This document shows, piece after piece, positions 51,666 to 60,451 of a stretch of 64,000 bases of DNA. How positions within the stretch are numbered: position 1 is the stretch's first letter; each line of letters opens with the position of its first letter. The stretch comes from Flavobacterium coralii (GTDB taxonomy: Bacteria > Bacteroidota > Bacteroidia > Flavobacteriales > Flavobacteriaceae): positions 496,001 to 560,000 of the forward strand of contig NZ_JAHDIU010000001.1 in assembly GCF_019891545.1 (NCBI RefSeq), written 5' to 3'. Both the position numbers and the translations under genes were made by a program. The notes beneath the pieces were generated by a model. The model was not told the origin of the DNA. It saw nothing but the letters and a program-made list of their open reading frames with translations, and did not search any database.

Positions 51666-52781
51666 ATGCCGGGGCAAGCTCAAATAATACGTACCGTTAC
51701 TTTTTTCTGGCTTATAGCCAAGCTGATTAGCTACAAGGTTTGGTTGGCTGACAGGCTTTATCCTGTAGTACCGGTTTTTGATTTCAGCGCAAACCTGCCC
51801 GGCTATTTTCATACCATGCTCTTTTGCAGTTCGATACTGCTGCTAATTTACCTGCTTGTTCTCCCTAAGAATAATGGGGCAATTCTATTGCTTATTTTTA
51901 CAGAATTACTATCATGCCTTCTTGATGTAACCCGCTGGCAACCCTGGGAATATCTTTACTGGTTCCTTTTTGCTATTATTGCCGCTTATGGTAAAAATAA
52001 AGAAAGGCTGTATATTGCACTTACACTTGTTTTTGCTTCAACCTATATATTCAGCGGACTTCATAAATTAAATGGCGGATTTCTATATTCAGTTTGGAAA
52101 GTTACCATACTACACGAACTCTTTGGTATTCCGCATGAGGCAGGAAAAAATCTTTTAGTGCATTATTCGGGTTTGTTGCTGCCAATATTTGAAACAGCAG
52201 CAGGCATCGGGCTTTTATTTTTTAAGAATAAGAGGCTGCCGGTATATGTGCTCATTGCAATGCACTTATTTATACTGGTATTAGTAGGGCCACTGGGTAC
52301 TAATTATAATGTAATCATCTGGCCGTGGAATGTTGCCATGATTTTTCTTTTATATCTCATATTTATTAAAAACAACTATGGCTATTTTAACGCTAAAACT
52401 GTTTTAAGCGGCAGGTATGCTGTAATTATTTTATTTTGGATAGTACTGCCCGTTGCAAGTTTTGGAGGCTGTTGGAGCCGTTATTTTTCGTCGAGTTTGT
52501 ATTCAGGAAACACTTTAAACATGGATATCTGCTTTGGTGAAAGTGAGGTGCCAGAAGAAATTGACGATTTTAGAGCAAAAAAAGATAAACATAAAATCTG
52601 TGATGGCAATGCACGGCTTTCTGTGTTGCACTGGGGGCTGCAAGAGCTTAAAGTTCCGCCTTATCCTGAAACCTGGTACTACAATCGTTTTAAGCAGGAG
52701 TATGAAAAAAAATATAGTACAGGAGATGCTGCCTTTATTATGTATGCATATCCTTACAGGCAAAAGCAGCTTGCAGAATAA
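51666..52781 (+). CDS. Multi-pass membrane protein, HTTM/DoxX-like
   Basis: 371 residues. About 9 membrane helices are predicted, with FSGLHKLNGGF, a motif found in HTTM and similar vitamin K-carboxylase-related membrane proteins. The C-terminal soluble part (about 295-371) has a Cys and several Tyr and Trp (LKVPPYPETWYYNRFK). HTTM proteins often act with DUF393 proteins, none of which is here. The role is unknown. It may be an accessory gene placed between the lipid A cluster and sucD. Confidence 0.65.
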   Translation: MPGQAQIIRTVTFFWLIAKLISYKVWLADRLYPVVPVFDFSANLPGYFHTMLFCSSILLLIYLLVLPKNNGAILLLIFTELLSCLLDVTRWQPWEYLYWFLFAIIAAYGKNKERLYIALTLVFASTYIFSGLHKLNGGFLYSVWKVTILHELFGIPHEAGKNLLVHYSGLLLPIFETAAGIGLLFFKNKRLPVYVLIAMHLFILVLVGPLGTNYNVIIWPWNVAMIFLLYLIFIKNNYGYFNAKTVLSGRYAVIILFWIVLPVASFGGCWSRYFSSSLYSGNTLNMDICFGESEVPEEIDDFRAKKDKHKICDGNARLSVLHWGLQELKVPPYPETWYYNRFKQEYEKKYSTGDAAFIMYAYPYRQKQLAE

Positions 52782-52842
52782 TTTTTTTGCAAATTTAATA
52801 TACAAATAGTGTAATTTCTTTTATATATTTTAAGTAAAAAAC

Positions 52843-52850
52843 TATTTTTG
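52843..52850 (+). promoter_or_regulatory. Candidate -7 element of sucD
   Basis: TATTTTTG lies 32 bases before the ATG of sucD in a 101-base gap. It suggests sucD is transcribed apart from the genes before it. Confidence 0.45.
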
Positions 52851-52882
52851 CATTGCGATTATAAATAATTAAAAAATATATC

Positions 52883-53755
52883 ATGAGTGTTTTAGTAAAT
52901 AAAGATTCCAAAATAATTGTTCAGGGATTTACCGGCAGCGAAGGAACTTTCCACGCAACCCAAATGATTGAATATGGCACTAACGTTGTTGGCGGTGTAA
53001 CACCGGGAAAAGGCGGTACAACGCATTTAGACCGTCCTGTGTTTAATACCGTTAAAGACGCTGTAGAAATTGCAGGTGCCGATACTTCTATCATTTTTGT
53101 TCCGCCTGCCTTTGCAGCCGATGCAATTATGGAAGCCGCAGAAGCCGGTATAAAAGTAATTATTGCTATTACTGAAGGCATACCTGTTGCGGATATGATT
53201 AAAGCTTATGACTATATAAAAGATAAAGACTGCCGGCTTGTAGGGCCTAACTGCCCTGGTGTTATCACTCCGGAAGAGGCTAAGGTTGGTATCATGCCGG
53301 GCTTTGTGTTTAAGAAAGGTACTGTAGGTATCGTTTCTAAATCGGGTACGCTTACTTATGAGGCAGCCGACCAGGTTGTAAAGCAGGGATTAGGTATTAC
53401 TACTGCTATTGGTATTGGTGGTGACCCAATAATTGGTACTACTACTAAAGAAGCTGTTGAGCTTTTAATGAACGACCCTGAAACAGAATGTATCGTAATG
53501 ATAGGGGAGATAGGCGGACAGCTTGAAGCTGATGCTGCAAAGTGGATTAAGGAAAACGGTAACAAAAAACCTGTTGTAGGTTTCATTGCCGGAGAAACTG
53601 CCCCTAAAGGCCGTACTATGGGCCACGCGGGTGCTATTGTTGGCGGTGCCGATGATACAGCCGAAGCTAAGAAGCGCATCATGAGGGAAAACGGCATACA
53701 CGTTGTTGACTCTCCTGCTGAAATAGGTAAAAAAGTAAAAGAAGTTTTGGGTTAA
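52883..53755 (+). CDS. sucD: Succinyl-CoA synthetase alpha subunit
   Basis: 290 residues. A CoA-binding Rossmann domain ([24 protein letters not shown]) is followed by the ligase domain with the phosphohistidine His248 in [11 protein letters not shown]. It makes succinate and nucleoside triphosphate from succinyl-CoA in the TCA cycle. The beta subunit gene sucC is not in the window. A 13-bp stem terminator follows. Confidence 0.97.
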   Translation: MSVLVNKDSKIIVQGFTGSEGTFHATQMIEYGTNVVGGVTPGKGGTTHLDRPVFNTVKDAVEIAGADTSIIFVPPAFAADAIMEAAEAGIKVIIAITEGIPVADMIKAYDYIKDKDCRLVGPNCPGVITPEEAKVGIMPGFVFKKGTVGIVSKSGTLTYEAADQVVKQGLGITTAIGIGGDPIIGTTTKEAVELLMNDPETECIVMIGEIGGQLEADAAKWIKENGNKKPVVGFIAGETAPKGRTMGHAGAIVGGADDTAEAKKRIMRENGIHVVDSPAEIGKKVKEVLG

Positions 53756-53775
53756 TCCTTGACTACTAAAATAAA

Positions 53776-53805
53776 CAATAAACCCTGCAAGCGCAGGGTT
53801 TATTG
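53776..53805. terminator. Bidirectional terminator between sucD and ligD
   Basis: CAATAAACCCTGC and GCAGGGTTTATTG are perfect 13-bp arms with loop AAGC, between convergent genes. Confidence 0.9.
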
Positions 53806-56415
53806 TTTTATCTGGTTCAACACCTCCCTCAAATCAATTGCATTATCAAAAAAGTCAGCCCAAAGGTCGCCTTTTTGTTTTACGCGTTTAGGCAGGGTTT
53901 TAATGTTGAAGTTTTTAATATCAAAATTTTTATCATCAAGTTCTTCCCATTCCAATGGGGTGCTTGCTGTAGCGCCTTCACGCGGGCGTATGGAGTAGGC
54001 GCAGGCCATAGTTTTGCCCTTGCCATTTTGCAGAAAGTCAAGATACACTTTGCCTTTGCGCTTATCAGGCATTCGCTCAAGGCTGGTTATATCGGGTAAG
54101 GCGGCATGCACATGCTGACTCACAATGTGTGAAAAATCCCGTGTGTTATCATAAGTAAACTCAGGCTTAATAGGTATGAAGACGTGAAGCCCTTTACCGC
54201 CGCTGGTTTTCAGGTAGCCTTTTATACCTATGCTGTCAAGCACTTCCTTTACTTTCCTTGCAGTAGTTAGCAGGTCTTCTATGGTTGCCTTGTTAGGGTC
54301 AAGGTCAAAAATAATATAGTCAGGATTGTTAATGCTGCCCACACGGCTGCTCCAGGGGTTTATTTCTATACAACCCAGGTTTGCCATATATATTAGTGTT
54401 TCTTTATCATTACAGATGAGATATTCAATACTTTCACCTTTAGATGAAGAACGTATTTTGCGGGTTTTTGCCCATTTAGGCGCTTTTCCAGCCAAATCTT
54501 TCTGGAAAAATCCGTCACCTTTTAAGCCATTAGGTGTACGCCTCATACTCTGTGGCCTGTCAATTAAGAATGGGAGTACATATTCTGCCATCACATCATA
54601 ATAATGAATTACATCACCTTTTGTGTAACCTTCTTCAGGCCAGAACACTTTCTTTAAATTGGTGACTTCAACTTTATCGGTGTCCCATCCTGTAGCTTTC
54701 ACTTTTTTGCTACTTTTTTTAGAGGAAGTTTTTTTAATGGGTTTTGTTTCAGGAGCCTTAGTTTCATTATCAGCCGTTTCGGGTGTAAGGTGCGCTGCTT
54801 TTTCCCTAATTACCTTTTTAGGGTCTTTATCTTCGCGTAATGCTATGAATACCGGGTGCCGCAGGCTGCCCGTTTCCGTCCACTCAGAATATTTTATCTG
54901 TGCCACCAATTCCGGCTTTATCCAGTGCGCACCTTTCTCTTTCGGGGCTTCGGCAAATGGAGATGTTTTACGTTCAAGCTTTTTCATAAGCGCATACATA
55001 TCTTTCAGGCTCTCCTCATTAAAACCTGTTCCTACTTTTCCTGAATATATAAGTTTATCATCTTCATAATATCCCAATAATAAAGACCCGAAACCGATTC
55101 GCGAACCTTTAGGGTCGGTAAACCCTCCAATTACCATTTCCTGCTCTTTGGTAACTTTTATTTTTAGCCAGTCTTTGCTGCGCCTGCCAACATGATATGC
55201 CGAGCTGCTTTTTTTGGCAATTACACCTTCACTGTTACTTGCAGCCGCTTTTTTTAGTGCTTCGATACCCTTACCTTCAGTGTGAGATGAAAAAAGGATG
55301 GCATCCGATTTTGGTAATAATGCCTTTGCTATTTTCTTTCGTTGCAGCAGCGATAGGGGAGTCAGGTCGAACCCGTTAAAGTAGAGGATATCGAATACAT
55401 AACATTTAAGCTTACCGCGCCCGGGGTTATCCTGATAGTATTGCAGCCATTGAAAATGGCTTTGCCCTTTGGTGTCTTCCACAACAATTTCGCCATCCAG
55501 GACTACATCATTATTAATTGCTGCAAATGCTTCTAAAAGTTCAGGATATTTTTTATTAAATGACAGGCCATTACGTGAAATTATATTCACTTTTCCTTTC
55601 TGCACCTGAATAAGTGCACGGTAGCCGTCATATTTATTCTCAAATATCCATTCGTCGTCATCAAAAGCTTCATCTGTAAGTGTGGCAAGCTGTGGCCTCC
55701 ACTCATACGGAAATTCATCGAGCCGTTTTGCATCCGCGACATCTTCGGCAGTAAAGCCTAACGCACCGCTATCTTTATCTTCTTCAGGAACGAGGTTGGC
55801 TTTATTTGTTTTCTTTTCTTCTTTGTTGCTTTGCCATACATCAGAATCACTGTCTTTAGCTATTTCATCAAGTGTCCTGTCTGTAAGCACCGACTGCTGC
55901 CCGAATTCTTTTTTATTTGCATATTCATCTTTTCCTTTCATCAGGAGCCATTCTTTATCCTTGCCGCTCATCTTTACCAAATGATAAGAGCCTTTCAGCT
56001 TTTCGCCCTTTATTTCAATCTTTATATTACCGTCCTTATACATTTTCCGAAGCAGCTTTTGACTTTCTGAATAACTACTTACGCCTTCGGCAGTATAAGT
56101 ACCCGTGTCCCAAACCATAACCGTGCCGCCGCCATATTGCCCTTTGGGTATAGTACCTTCAAAATCAATATAATCCATAGGGTGGTCTTCTACATGCATG
56201 GCAAGCCTTTTAACAGAAGTATCTGCCGAGGGGCCTTTAGGTACTGCCCAGCTAACCAATACCCCGTCAATTTCCAAACGGAAATCATAGTGCAGGTGAG
56301 AGGCTGCGTGCTTTTGTACTACAAAGCGCAACTCTTTGCCATTCTTTTTAACTTTTCCTTCGGGTTCGGCAGTTTTGGTAAAGTCACGTTTACGGTTATA
56401 TTCAGAAAGTTTCAT
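53800..56415 (-). CDS. ligD: ATP-dependent DNA ligase D
   Basis: 871 residues with the order 3'-phosphoesterase, ligase, polymerase. The phosphoesterase (about 1-170) has FVVQKHAASHLHYDFRLE. The ligase has the adenylated Lys261 in ENKYDGYRA and GEIVVED. The C-terminal primase-like polymerase (about 590-871) has SGGKGLHVFIPI and IIFDLDP. A Lys/Ser/Thr-rich linker (about 555-585) joins ligase and polymerase. With Ku it repairs double-strand breaks by end joining. It begins 5 bases after the ku stop codon, so ku-ligD is an operon. Confidence 0.97.
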   Translation of the reverse strand: MKLSEYNRKRDFTKTAEPEGKVKKNGKELRFVVQKHAASHLHYDFRLEIDGVLVSWAVPKGPSADTSVKRLAMHVEDHPMDYIDFEGTIPKGQYGGGTVMVWDTGTYTAEGVSSYSESQKLLRKMYKDGNIKIEIKGEKLKGSYHLVKMSGKDKEWLLMKGKDEYANKKEFGQQSVLTDRTLDEIAKDSDSDVWQSNKEEKKTNKANLVPEEDKDSGALGFTAEDVADAKRLDEFPYEWRPQLATLTDEAFDDDEWIFENKYDGYRALIQVQKGKVNIISRNGLSFNKKYPELLEAFAAINNDVVLDGEIVVEDTKGQSHFQWLQYYQDNPGRGKLKCYVFDILYFNGFDLTPLSLLQRKKIAKALLPKSDAILFSSHTEGKGIEALKKAAASNSEGVIAKKSSSAYHVGRRSKDWLKIKVTKEQEMVIGGFTDPKGSRIGFGSLLLGYYEDDKLIYSGKVGTGFNEESLKDMYALMKKLERKTSPFAEAPKEKGAHWIKPELVAQIKYSEWTETGSLRHPVFIALREDKDPKKVIREKAAHLTPETADNETKAPETKPIKKTSSKKSSKKVKATGWDTDKVEVTNLKKVFWPEEGYTKGDVIHYYDVMAEYVLPFLIDRPQSMRRTPNGLKGDGFFQKDLAGKAPKWAKTRKIRSSSKGESIEYLICNDKETLIYMANLGCIEINPWSSRVGSINNPDYIIFDLDPNKATIEDLLTTARKVKEVLDSIGIKGYLKTSGGKGLHVFIPIKPEFTYDNTRDFSHIVSQHVHAALPDITSLERMPDKRKGKVYLDFLQNGKGKTMACAYSIRPREGATASTPLEWEELDDKNFDIKNFNIKTLPKRVKQKGDLWADFFDNAIDLREVLNQIKQ

Positions 56416-56420
56416 GGCGT

Positions 56421-57200
56421 TTAGTTTTTAATGGCTGCAAGGCTGGCTTTTAGCTGATCGAGTAAATCGTCTTTAGGTGCGGCTTTTTTACGTTTGCGTG
56501 GGGCTGGCTCTTTTGGCCCTGACTTGCTCGCAGCTTTTTTCTTTATCATTTTTACCAGATCTTCCTTATAAGTATCTTTATATTTAGAAGGGTCAAAAGG
56601 CTCTGTAAGCTGGTCTATTATCGTCATAGCCATATCCAGTTCCTTCTTGCTTATTTTTATATCCGTTGGTATTTTGGCATCTTCAGGATCGCGAAGCTCA
56701 TCATTAAAGCGTATCTGTATCAGCAAAATGGCGTCTTCTTCCACTTTTAATATGCCCAGATGCTGTGCAGTGCGCATCACAAATTTGCATAATCCTACTT
56801 TTTCAGACTTTTTAAGTGCTTCACGCAACAATGCATATACTTTTTGTGCCTGCTTTTCAGGCTCAATGATATATGGCTTTTCAAGATATTTAGAGGGTAT
56901 TTCTTCTTCCTTCACAAACTCGAATATATCAATAGTCTGCGTTTTTTCTGCTGCTACGCTTTCAAGATCACTTTTATCGAGTACCACATAATCGCCATCT
57001 TCTTTCCTGTAGCCTTTGGCTATATCTTCCCACGGCACTTCCTTACCATCTTTTTTGCATACCCGCACATATTGTATAGGGCATTGGTCTTTTTTACGGA
57101 TCATGTCCAGGTCTATCCTGTGCTGGTTCGTGCCGCTGTATAATTTTATGGGAATGTTTACAAGCCCAAAGCTTATGCTCCCTTTCCATATAGCTTTCAT
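56421..57200 (-). CDS. ku: Ku-type DNA end-binding protein
   Basis: 259 residues of the bacterial Ku core. It starts with AIWKGSISFGLVNIPIKLY, the family signature, and has the ring-forming middle region and LDMAMTIIDQL near the end. A Lys/Pro-rich basic C-terminal tail (about 215-250) follows, as in other bacterial Ku proteins that bind DNA and recruit LigD. It is the first gene of the end-joining operon. Confidence 0.97.
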   Translation of the reverse strand: MKAIWKGSISFGLVNIPIKLYSGTNQHRIDLDMIRKKDQCPIQYVRVCKKDGKEVPWEDIAKGYRKEDGDYVVLDKSDLESVAAEKTQTIDIFEFVKEEEIPSKYLEKPYIIEPEKQAQKVYALLREALKKSEKVGLCKFVMRTAQHLGILKVEEDAILLIQIRFNDELRDPEDAKIPTDIKISKKELDMAMTIIDQLTEPFDPSKYKDTYKEDLVKMIKKKAASKSGPKEPAPRKRKKAAPKDDLLDQLKASLAAIKN

Positions 57201-57238
57201 GTGTGTATGTTTTAAATTATATACCCCTTTTTGCCAAC

Positions 57239-57270
57239 AAAAGCGATGAGCCTTTTCAGGCTATCGCTTA
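57239..57270 (-). terminator. Probable terminator of the YciE/YciF-like gene
   Basis: Arms AAGCGATGAGCC and GGCTATCGCTT pair with one bulged base around TTTTCA. TTTTGTTGG follows on the minus strand. It separates the ferritin-like gene from ku. Confidence 0.65.
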
Positions 57271-57320
57271 AGTTAGTCAATTTGTGCATCAGCACGTGCA
57301 GTTTTAACGAACTGTTATAA

Positions 57321-57950
57321 CTATTCTTCGTCTTCCTCGTGGGCTTCAAAGTTTATGTCGTTATAAGCATTTTCAGTAAGCGTCATATCTGCCTGCTTTT
57401 CTTCCTCAAGTGTCTGGTGCAGCAGTTCAGCCGCATCATCCATACCAAGTGTTTTTGCAAATGCACAAAGCGTACCGTATGTAGCAATTTCATAATGCTC
57501 AATTTTTTGCGAAGCGGCAATAATACCTGCATCCCTTACAGGGCCCGGCTCAGTGCTTTCAAGTATGTCCTGTCCTTCCTTAATAAGGCCGTCCATTGCT
57601 TCACACTTTTTACCCGAAGCTTTTTTACCTGCCATTTCAAAAACTTTTTCAAGTCTTGTAATTTGTTCTTCCGTTTCTGTAGTGTGCTCATTAATGGCAT
57701 TTACAAGTTTTTCTGTAGATGCATTCTTTGCCATTTTAGGTAAAGCCTTAAGCAACGCTTTTTCTGCCCAGTAGATGTCTTTAAGGCAGTCTATATAAAG
57801 TTCTTTAAGGCCATCAGCCGCAGATGATTTAGCTTTTACCTTTCCTGCTTTTGACGCAGTTTGCTTAGTACCTGCAGATGATTTTGATGAAGACTTTGAT
57901 GCTGTAGATTTAGCTGTGCTTTTTGTTCCTGATTTGGTTTCTGTTTTCAT
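57321..57950 (-). CDS. YciE/YciF (DUF892) ferritin-like protein with N-terminal Lys/Ser/Thr tail
   Basis: 209 residues. The four-helix DUF892 core (about 46-200) has LYIDCLKDIYWAEKALLKALPKM, EHTTETEEQITRLEKVFE and KIEHYEIATYGTL, with Glu and His ligands for a di-iron site. The first 45 residues are almost only Lys, Ser, Thr, Ala and Gly, an extension like histone H1 tails and seldom seen in short members. A TAATTTTG at 57992-57999 on the minus strand is a likely -7 box. DUF892 proteins are stress-induced; here the gene stands upstream of the end-joining genes. Confidence 0.88.
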   Translation of the reverse strand: MKTETKSGTKSTAKSTASKSSSKSSAGTKQTASKAGKVKAKSSAADGLKELYIDCLKDIYWAEKALLKALPKMAKNASTEKLVNAINEHTTETEEQITRLEKVFEMAGKKASGKKCEAMDGLIKEGQDILESTEPGPVRDAGIIAASQKIEHYEIATYGTLCAFAKTLGMDDAAELLHQTLEEEKQADMTLTENAYNDINFEAHEEDEE

Positions 57951-57991
57951 AATTTTTATTTTTGATTACTTAAATTAGCTTTTGTCCTTAT

Positions 57992-57999
57992 CAAAATTA
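57992..57999 (-). promoter_or_regulatory. Candidate -7 element of the YciE/YciF-like gene
   Basis: The minus strand reads TAATTTTG, 41 bases before the ATG. The TTG element was not found at the usual spacing. Confidence 0.4.
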
Positions 58000-58090
58000 G
58001 CCAATGCCCTAAGGGCCGATATTAATAATATCATAAAAATTCGGCTTATAACAATTATTTAACTGCCTGTATAATAGTTTACTTACAACA

Positions 58091-58579
58091 ATGAAAAAAG
58101 CGTTTGCACCAATTGTGCCGAAGGGTGCAAGAGTATTAATACTGGGTACCATGCCGGGAGAAAAATCATTAGAACTGCAACAGTACTATGGCAACAGGGG
58201 TAACCAGTTTTGGAAGATTTTATATGCAATGACCAATGAAGATTTCAGCAATGACTATAATGAGCGGAAGATGCTGTTGGTTAAATATAAGATTGCCGTT
58301 TGGGATGTATTGGCCTTTTGCGAAAGGGCAGGCAGCCTTGACAGCGCTATTAAAAACGAAACGCCGAATGATTTGGATGCTTTTTACAAAATGCATCCTG
58401 AAATTAAATATGTGTTCTTTTCGAGTAAGAATGCCGCGGCTTATTATGATAAATATGTAGGGAGGGATGCAAACCATATTTATGATGTACTGCCATCGCC
58501 AAGTGGTGCAAATGCTACAATGCGGTTTGCTGCAAAGCTTGAAGTATGGAAACAAAAAATGATGCCGCTGATTACATAA
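58091..58579 (+). CDS. DNA-deoxyinosine glycosylase / uracil-DNA glycosylase family 6-like
   Basis: 162 residues. LGTMPGEKSLELQQYYGNRGNQFW is split over the N-terminal motif, with GTMPGEKSL and NRGNQFWKI as key parts, and LPSPSGANA is the C-terminal motif. Both are features of hypoxanthine-DNA glycosylases in the uracil glycosylase superfamily. The enzyme would excise deaminated adenine from DNA. It adds to the repair theme of the region. A 235-base AT-rich stretch after it shows no gene or terminator that I could see. Confidence 0.85.
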   Translation: MKKAFAPIVPKGARVLILGTMPGEKSLELQQYYGNRGNQFWKILYAMTNEDFSNDYNERKMLLVKYKIAVWDVLAFCERAGSLDSAIKNETPNDLDAFYKMHPEIKYVFFSSKNAAAYYDKYVGRDANHIYDVLPSPSGANATMRFAAKLEVWKQKMMPLIT

Positions 58580-58814
58580 CATCAAAGGCATCATTCTTCA
58601 AAGCAAAAAGCATAAGTTTTATGTGGTAAAATACTTTTGCAATCTTTTTTGCTTGTAGCTCCTTAATCTCGCCTGTAACATTTGCCTGACTTTAAATTTT
58701 AAAGTACTCCATCCCATAATAATAGCTTTTTGGTTTATTAATCTGGATGCAAGTTCAGCATTTAAAAACAGATAATGTTTAAAATTATATTAAACCTTTA
58801 TTAAAATTAAACTT

Positions 58815-59870
58815 TTAAGCGATTATTATTTTTTTGCCTATCTGTGGTATTATCAATGGCATACCTTTAGCCTCTGATGCTGCTTTTACACGCTTAACAG
58901 GCTCATCCCAGTCGTGCAGCGACAGGGCAAACTTACCCCAGTGTACCGGCAGGAGTGAGGCTGCCTGTAAATCTATAGCCGCTTTTACAGTTTCTTCGGG
59001 CATCATGTGTATGTAGGGCCAGGCTTCGTTATACTGCCCGCAATCCAGTATAGCCAAGTTAAAAGGGCCGTATTCCGTACCAATCTTTTCAAAATGGTTT
59101 CCGTAACCTGAATCTCCGCCTATAAATAGTCGGTAGTTGTTGCAGGTTAATACGAAAGCTGCCCACAGGGTACCATTTCTTTTTAAACCCCTTCCTGAAA
59201 AGTGCCTTGCAGGAACTGCAGTTATTTTTATATCACCTGTTGTTGGCACTGTACCACCCCAGTCTAATTCGGTAATTTTTTCTGATTTAAAACCCCATCG
59301 GTTTAAATGTGATCCTACACCCAAAGGAGTTATCACATTTTTTACCTTTTCTCGTAGATTAATTACTGTTTCATAATCCAGATGATCCCAGTGGTCGTGG
59401 GTTATGATGAGATAATCAATATCCGGTATATCAGCCGCGGTATAAATATCAGAACCTTCAAAGCTTTTATTGGTTCCGGTTATTGGCGAAGCATTGCCGC
59501 TGAAGACAGGGTCTACCAATATTTTTAAGCCATTGATTTGAATAAAATATGACGAATGGCCAAACCACACCAAACAATTTTCAGTGGGTTGCAAAGCATA
59601 CAAATCGGTTTTTACTGATGTTACAGGATGCGGAGGCTTTACATCTTTGCTTTTCCGGAATAAGAAAATAAAGAGTACTGATATAAAGTTTTTCCCGGGT
59701 GCAAGGTCAGGAGTCTCTTCAAAATTAACAAAACTGCCATTTTTATAATGAGATGATTTTTCGAGTATTGCCTTATGCCGCGCTGAAGGTTTTTTTCCGA
59801 AGTCAGTTTTATTAAAATAAATAACAAGAAAAGAGCCCAGCAGGAGCAGAGAAATTAGCACGTATAGCAT
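58815..59870 (-). CDS. Membrane-anchored MBL-fold hydrolase (UlaG/NAPE-PLD-like)
   Basis: 351 residues. One N-terminal helix (MLYVLISLLLLGSFLVIYF) may anchor it. The metal site is THDHWDHLD, followed by AVPARHFSGRG, FIGGDSGYG and LPVHWGKF, the order found in NAPE-PLD-like and UlaG-like enzymes. The likely substrate is a phosphodiester or lipid, but this is not certain. No partner gene adjoins it. Confidence 0.88.
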   Translation of the reverse strand: MLYVLISLLLLGSFLVIYFNKTDFGKKPSARHKAILEKSSHYKNGSFVNFEETPDLAPGKNFISVLFIFLFRKSKDVKPPHPVTSVKTDLYALQPTENCLVWFGHSSYFIQINGLKILVDPVFSGNASPITGTNKSFEGSDIYTAADIPDIDYLIITHDHWDHLDYETVINLREKVKNVITPLGVGSHLNRWGFKSEKITELDWGGTVPTTGDIKITAVPARHFSGRGLKRNGTLWAAFVLTCNNYRLFIGGDSGYGNHFEKIGTEYGPFNLAILDCGQYNEAWPYIHMMPEETVKAAIDLQAASLLPVHWGKFALSLHDWDEPVKRVKAASEAKGMPLIIPQIGKKIIIA

Positions 59871-59939
59871 TGATTGAGATTGTTAAAAACCGGATTAAAA
59901 ATACAGAATATTTTTTTTACAAGTGATTTGCATTTGTAT

Positions 59940-59947
59940 TACCTTTG
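59940..59947 (+). promoter_or_regulatory. Candidate -7 element of the gene at 59972
   Basis: TACCTTTG overlaps a TTG codon at 59945 that could otherwise be taken as the start. The ATG at 59972 is therefore preferred. Confidence 0.45.
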
Positions 59948-59971
59948 AATAAAAATCCACTCTATCCGGCT

Positions 59972-60448
59972 ATGAGAATACTGTTTTTGTTTATTTTTTT
60001 TACTGCTGCGGGTTTTGCACAAACCAGTAATTTTTTCGTTAAGCAGAACAGCTTAATATGGGAAAATGTTTTTATAACTGATAAGAAAGATATTGCAGCC
60101 TTAATACAAAAACATCCACGGCTTAGTGTAACAGCTTCTGAAGGCGGCACTTATAAAGGGCATGGCTCAGAAGTGAAACATACCTGCCCGGATACTTCTC
60201 CATTTATGGAAAAAGAACTGAGCTTTGATTTTGAAATAGTAATAAGCGAGGGTAAATATCGTGTAAGTATAACTAATATAAAATATACAAGCAACAGCAA
60301 AAAAGGCGCAAAAGCTATAATAAAGCCTGAAAGTATGTGGCTGGCAAACGGACAGATAAATAAAAACTACAATAACGACCTTGCCTGCCTTAACAGCTAC
60401 TTTAACCGCATATTCACAATGGCCTCGGTATATAAAAATAAAAGTTAG
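59972..60448 (+). CDS. Secreted hypothetical protein
   Basis: 158 residues from MRILFLFIFFTAAGFAQ, a clear signal peptide. The mature part has FEIVISEGKYRVSITNIKYTS, which recalls the DUF4468 (TBP-like fold) group of Bacteroidota exported proteins; that link is tentative. It is convergent with the PAS kinase gene, with 3 bases between stops. Confidence 0.72.
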   Translation: MRILFLFIFFTAAGFAQTSNFFVKQNSLIWENVFITDKKDIAALIQKHPRLSVTASEGGTYKGHGSEVKHTCPDTSPFMEKELSFDFEIVISEGKYRVSITNIKYTSNSKKGAKAIIKPESMWLANGQINKNYNNDLACLNSYFNRIFTMASVYKNKS

Positions 60449-60451
60449 CCA

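Noticed and set aside
58580-58814. Possible small RNA or gene in the 235-base gap
   Set aside because: It is AT-rich, with no cloverleaf, strong hairpin, promoter match or convincing open frame.
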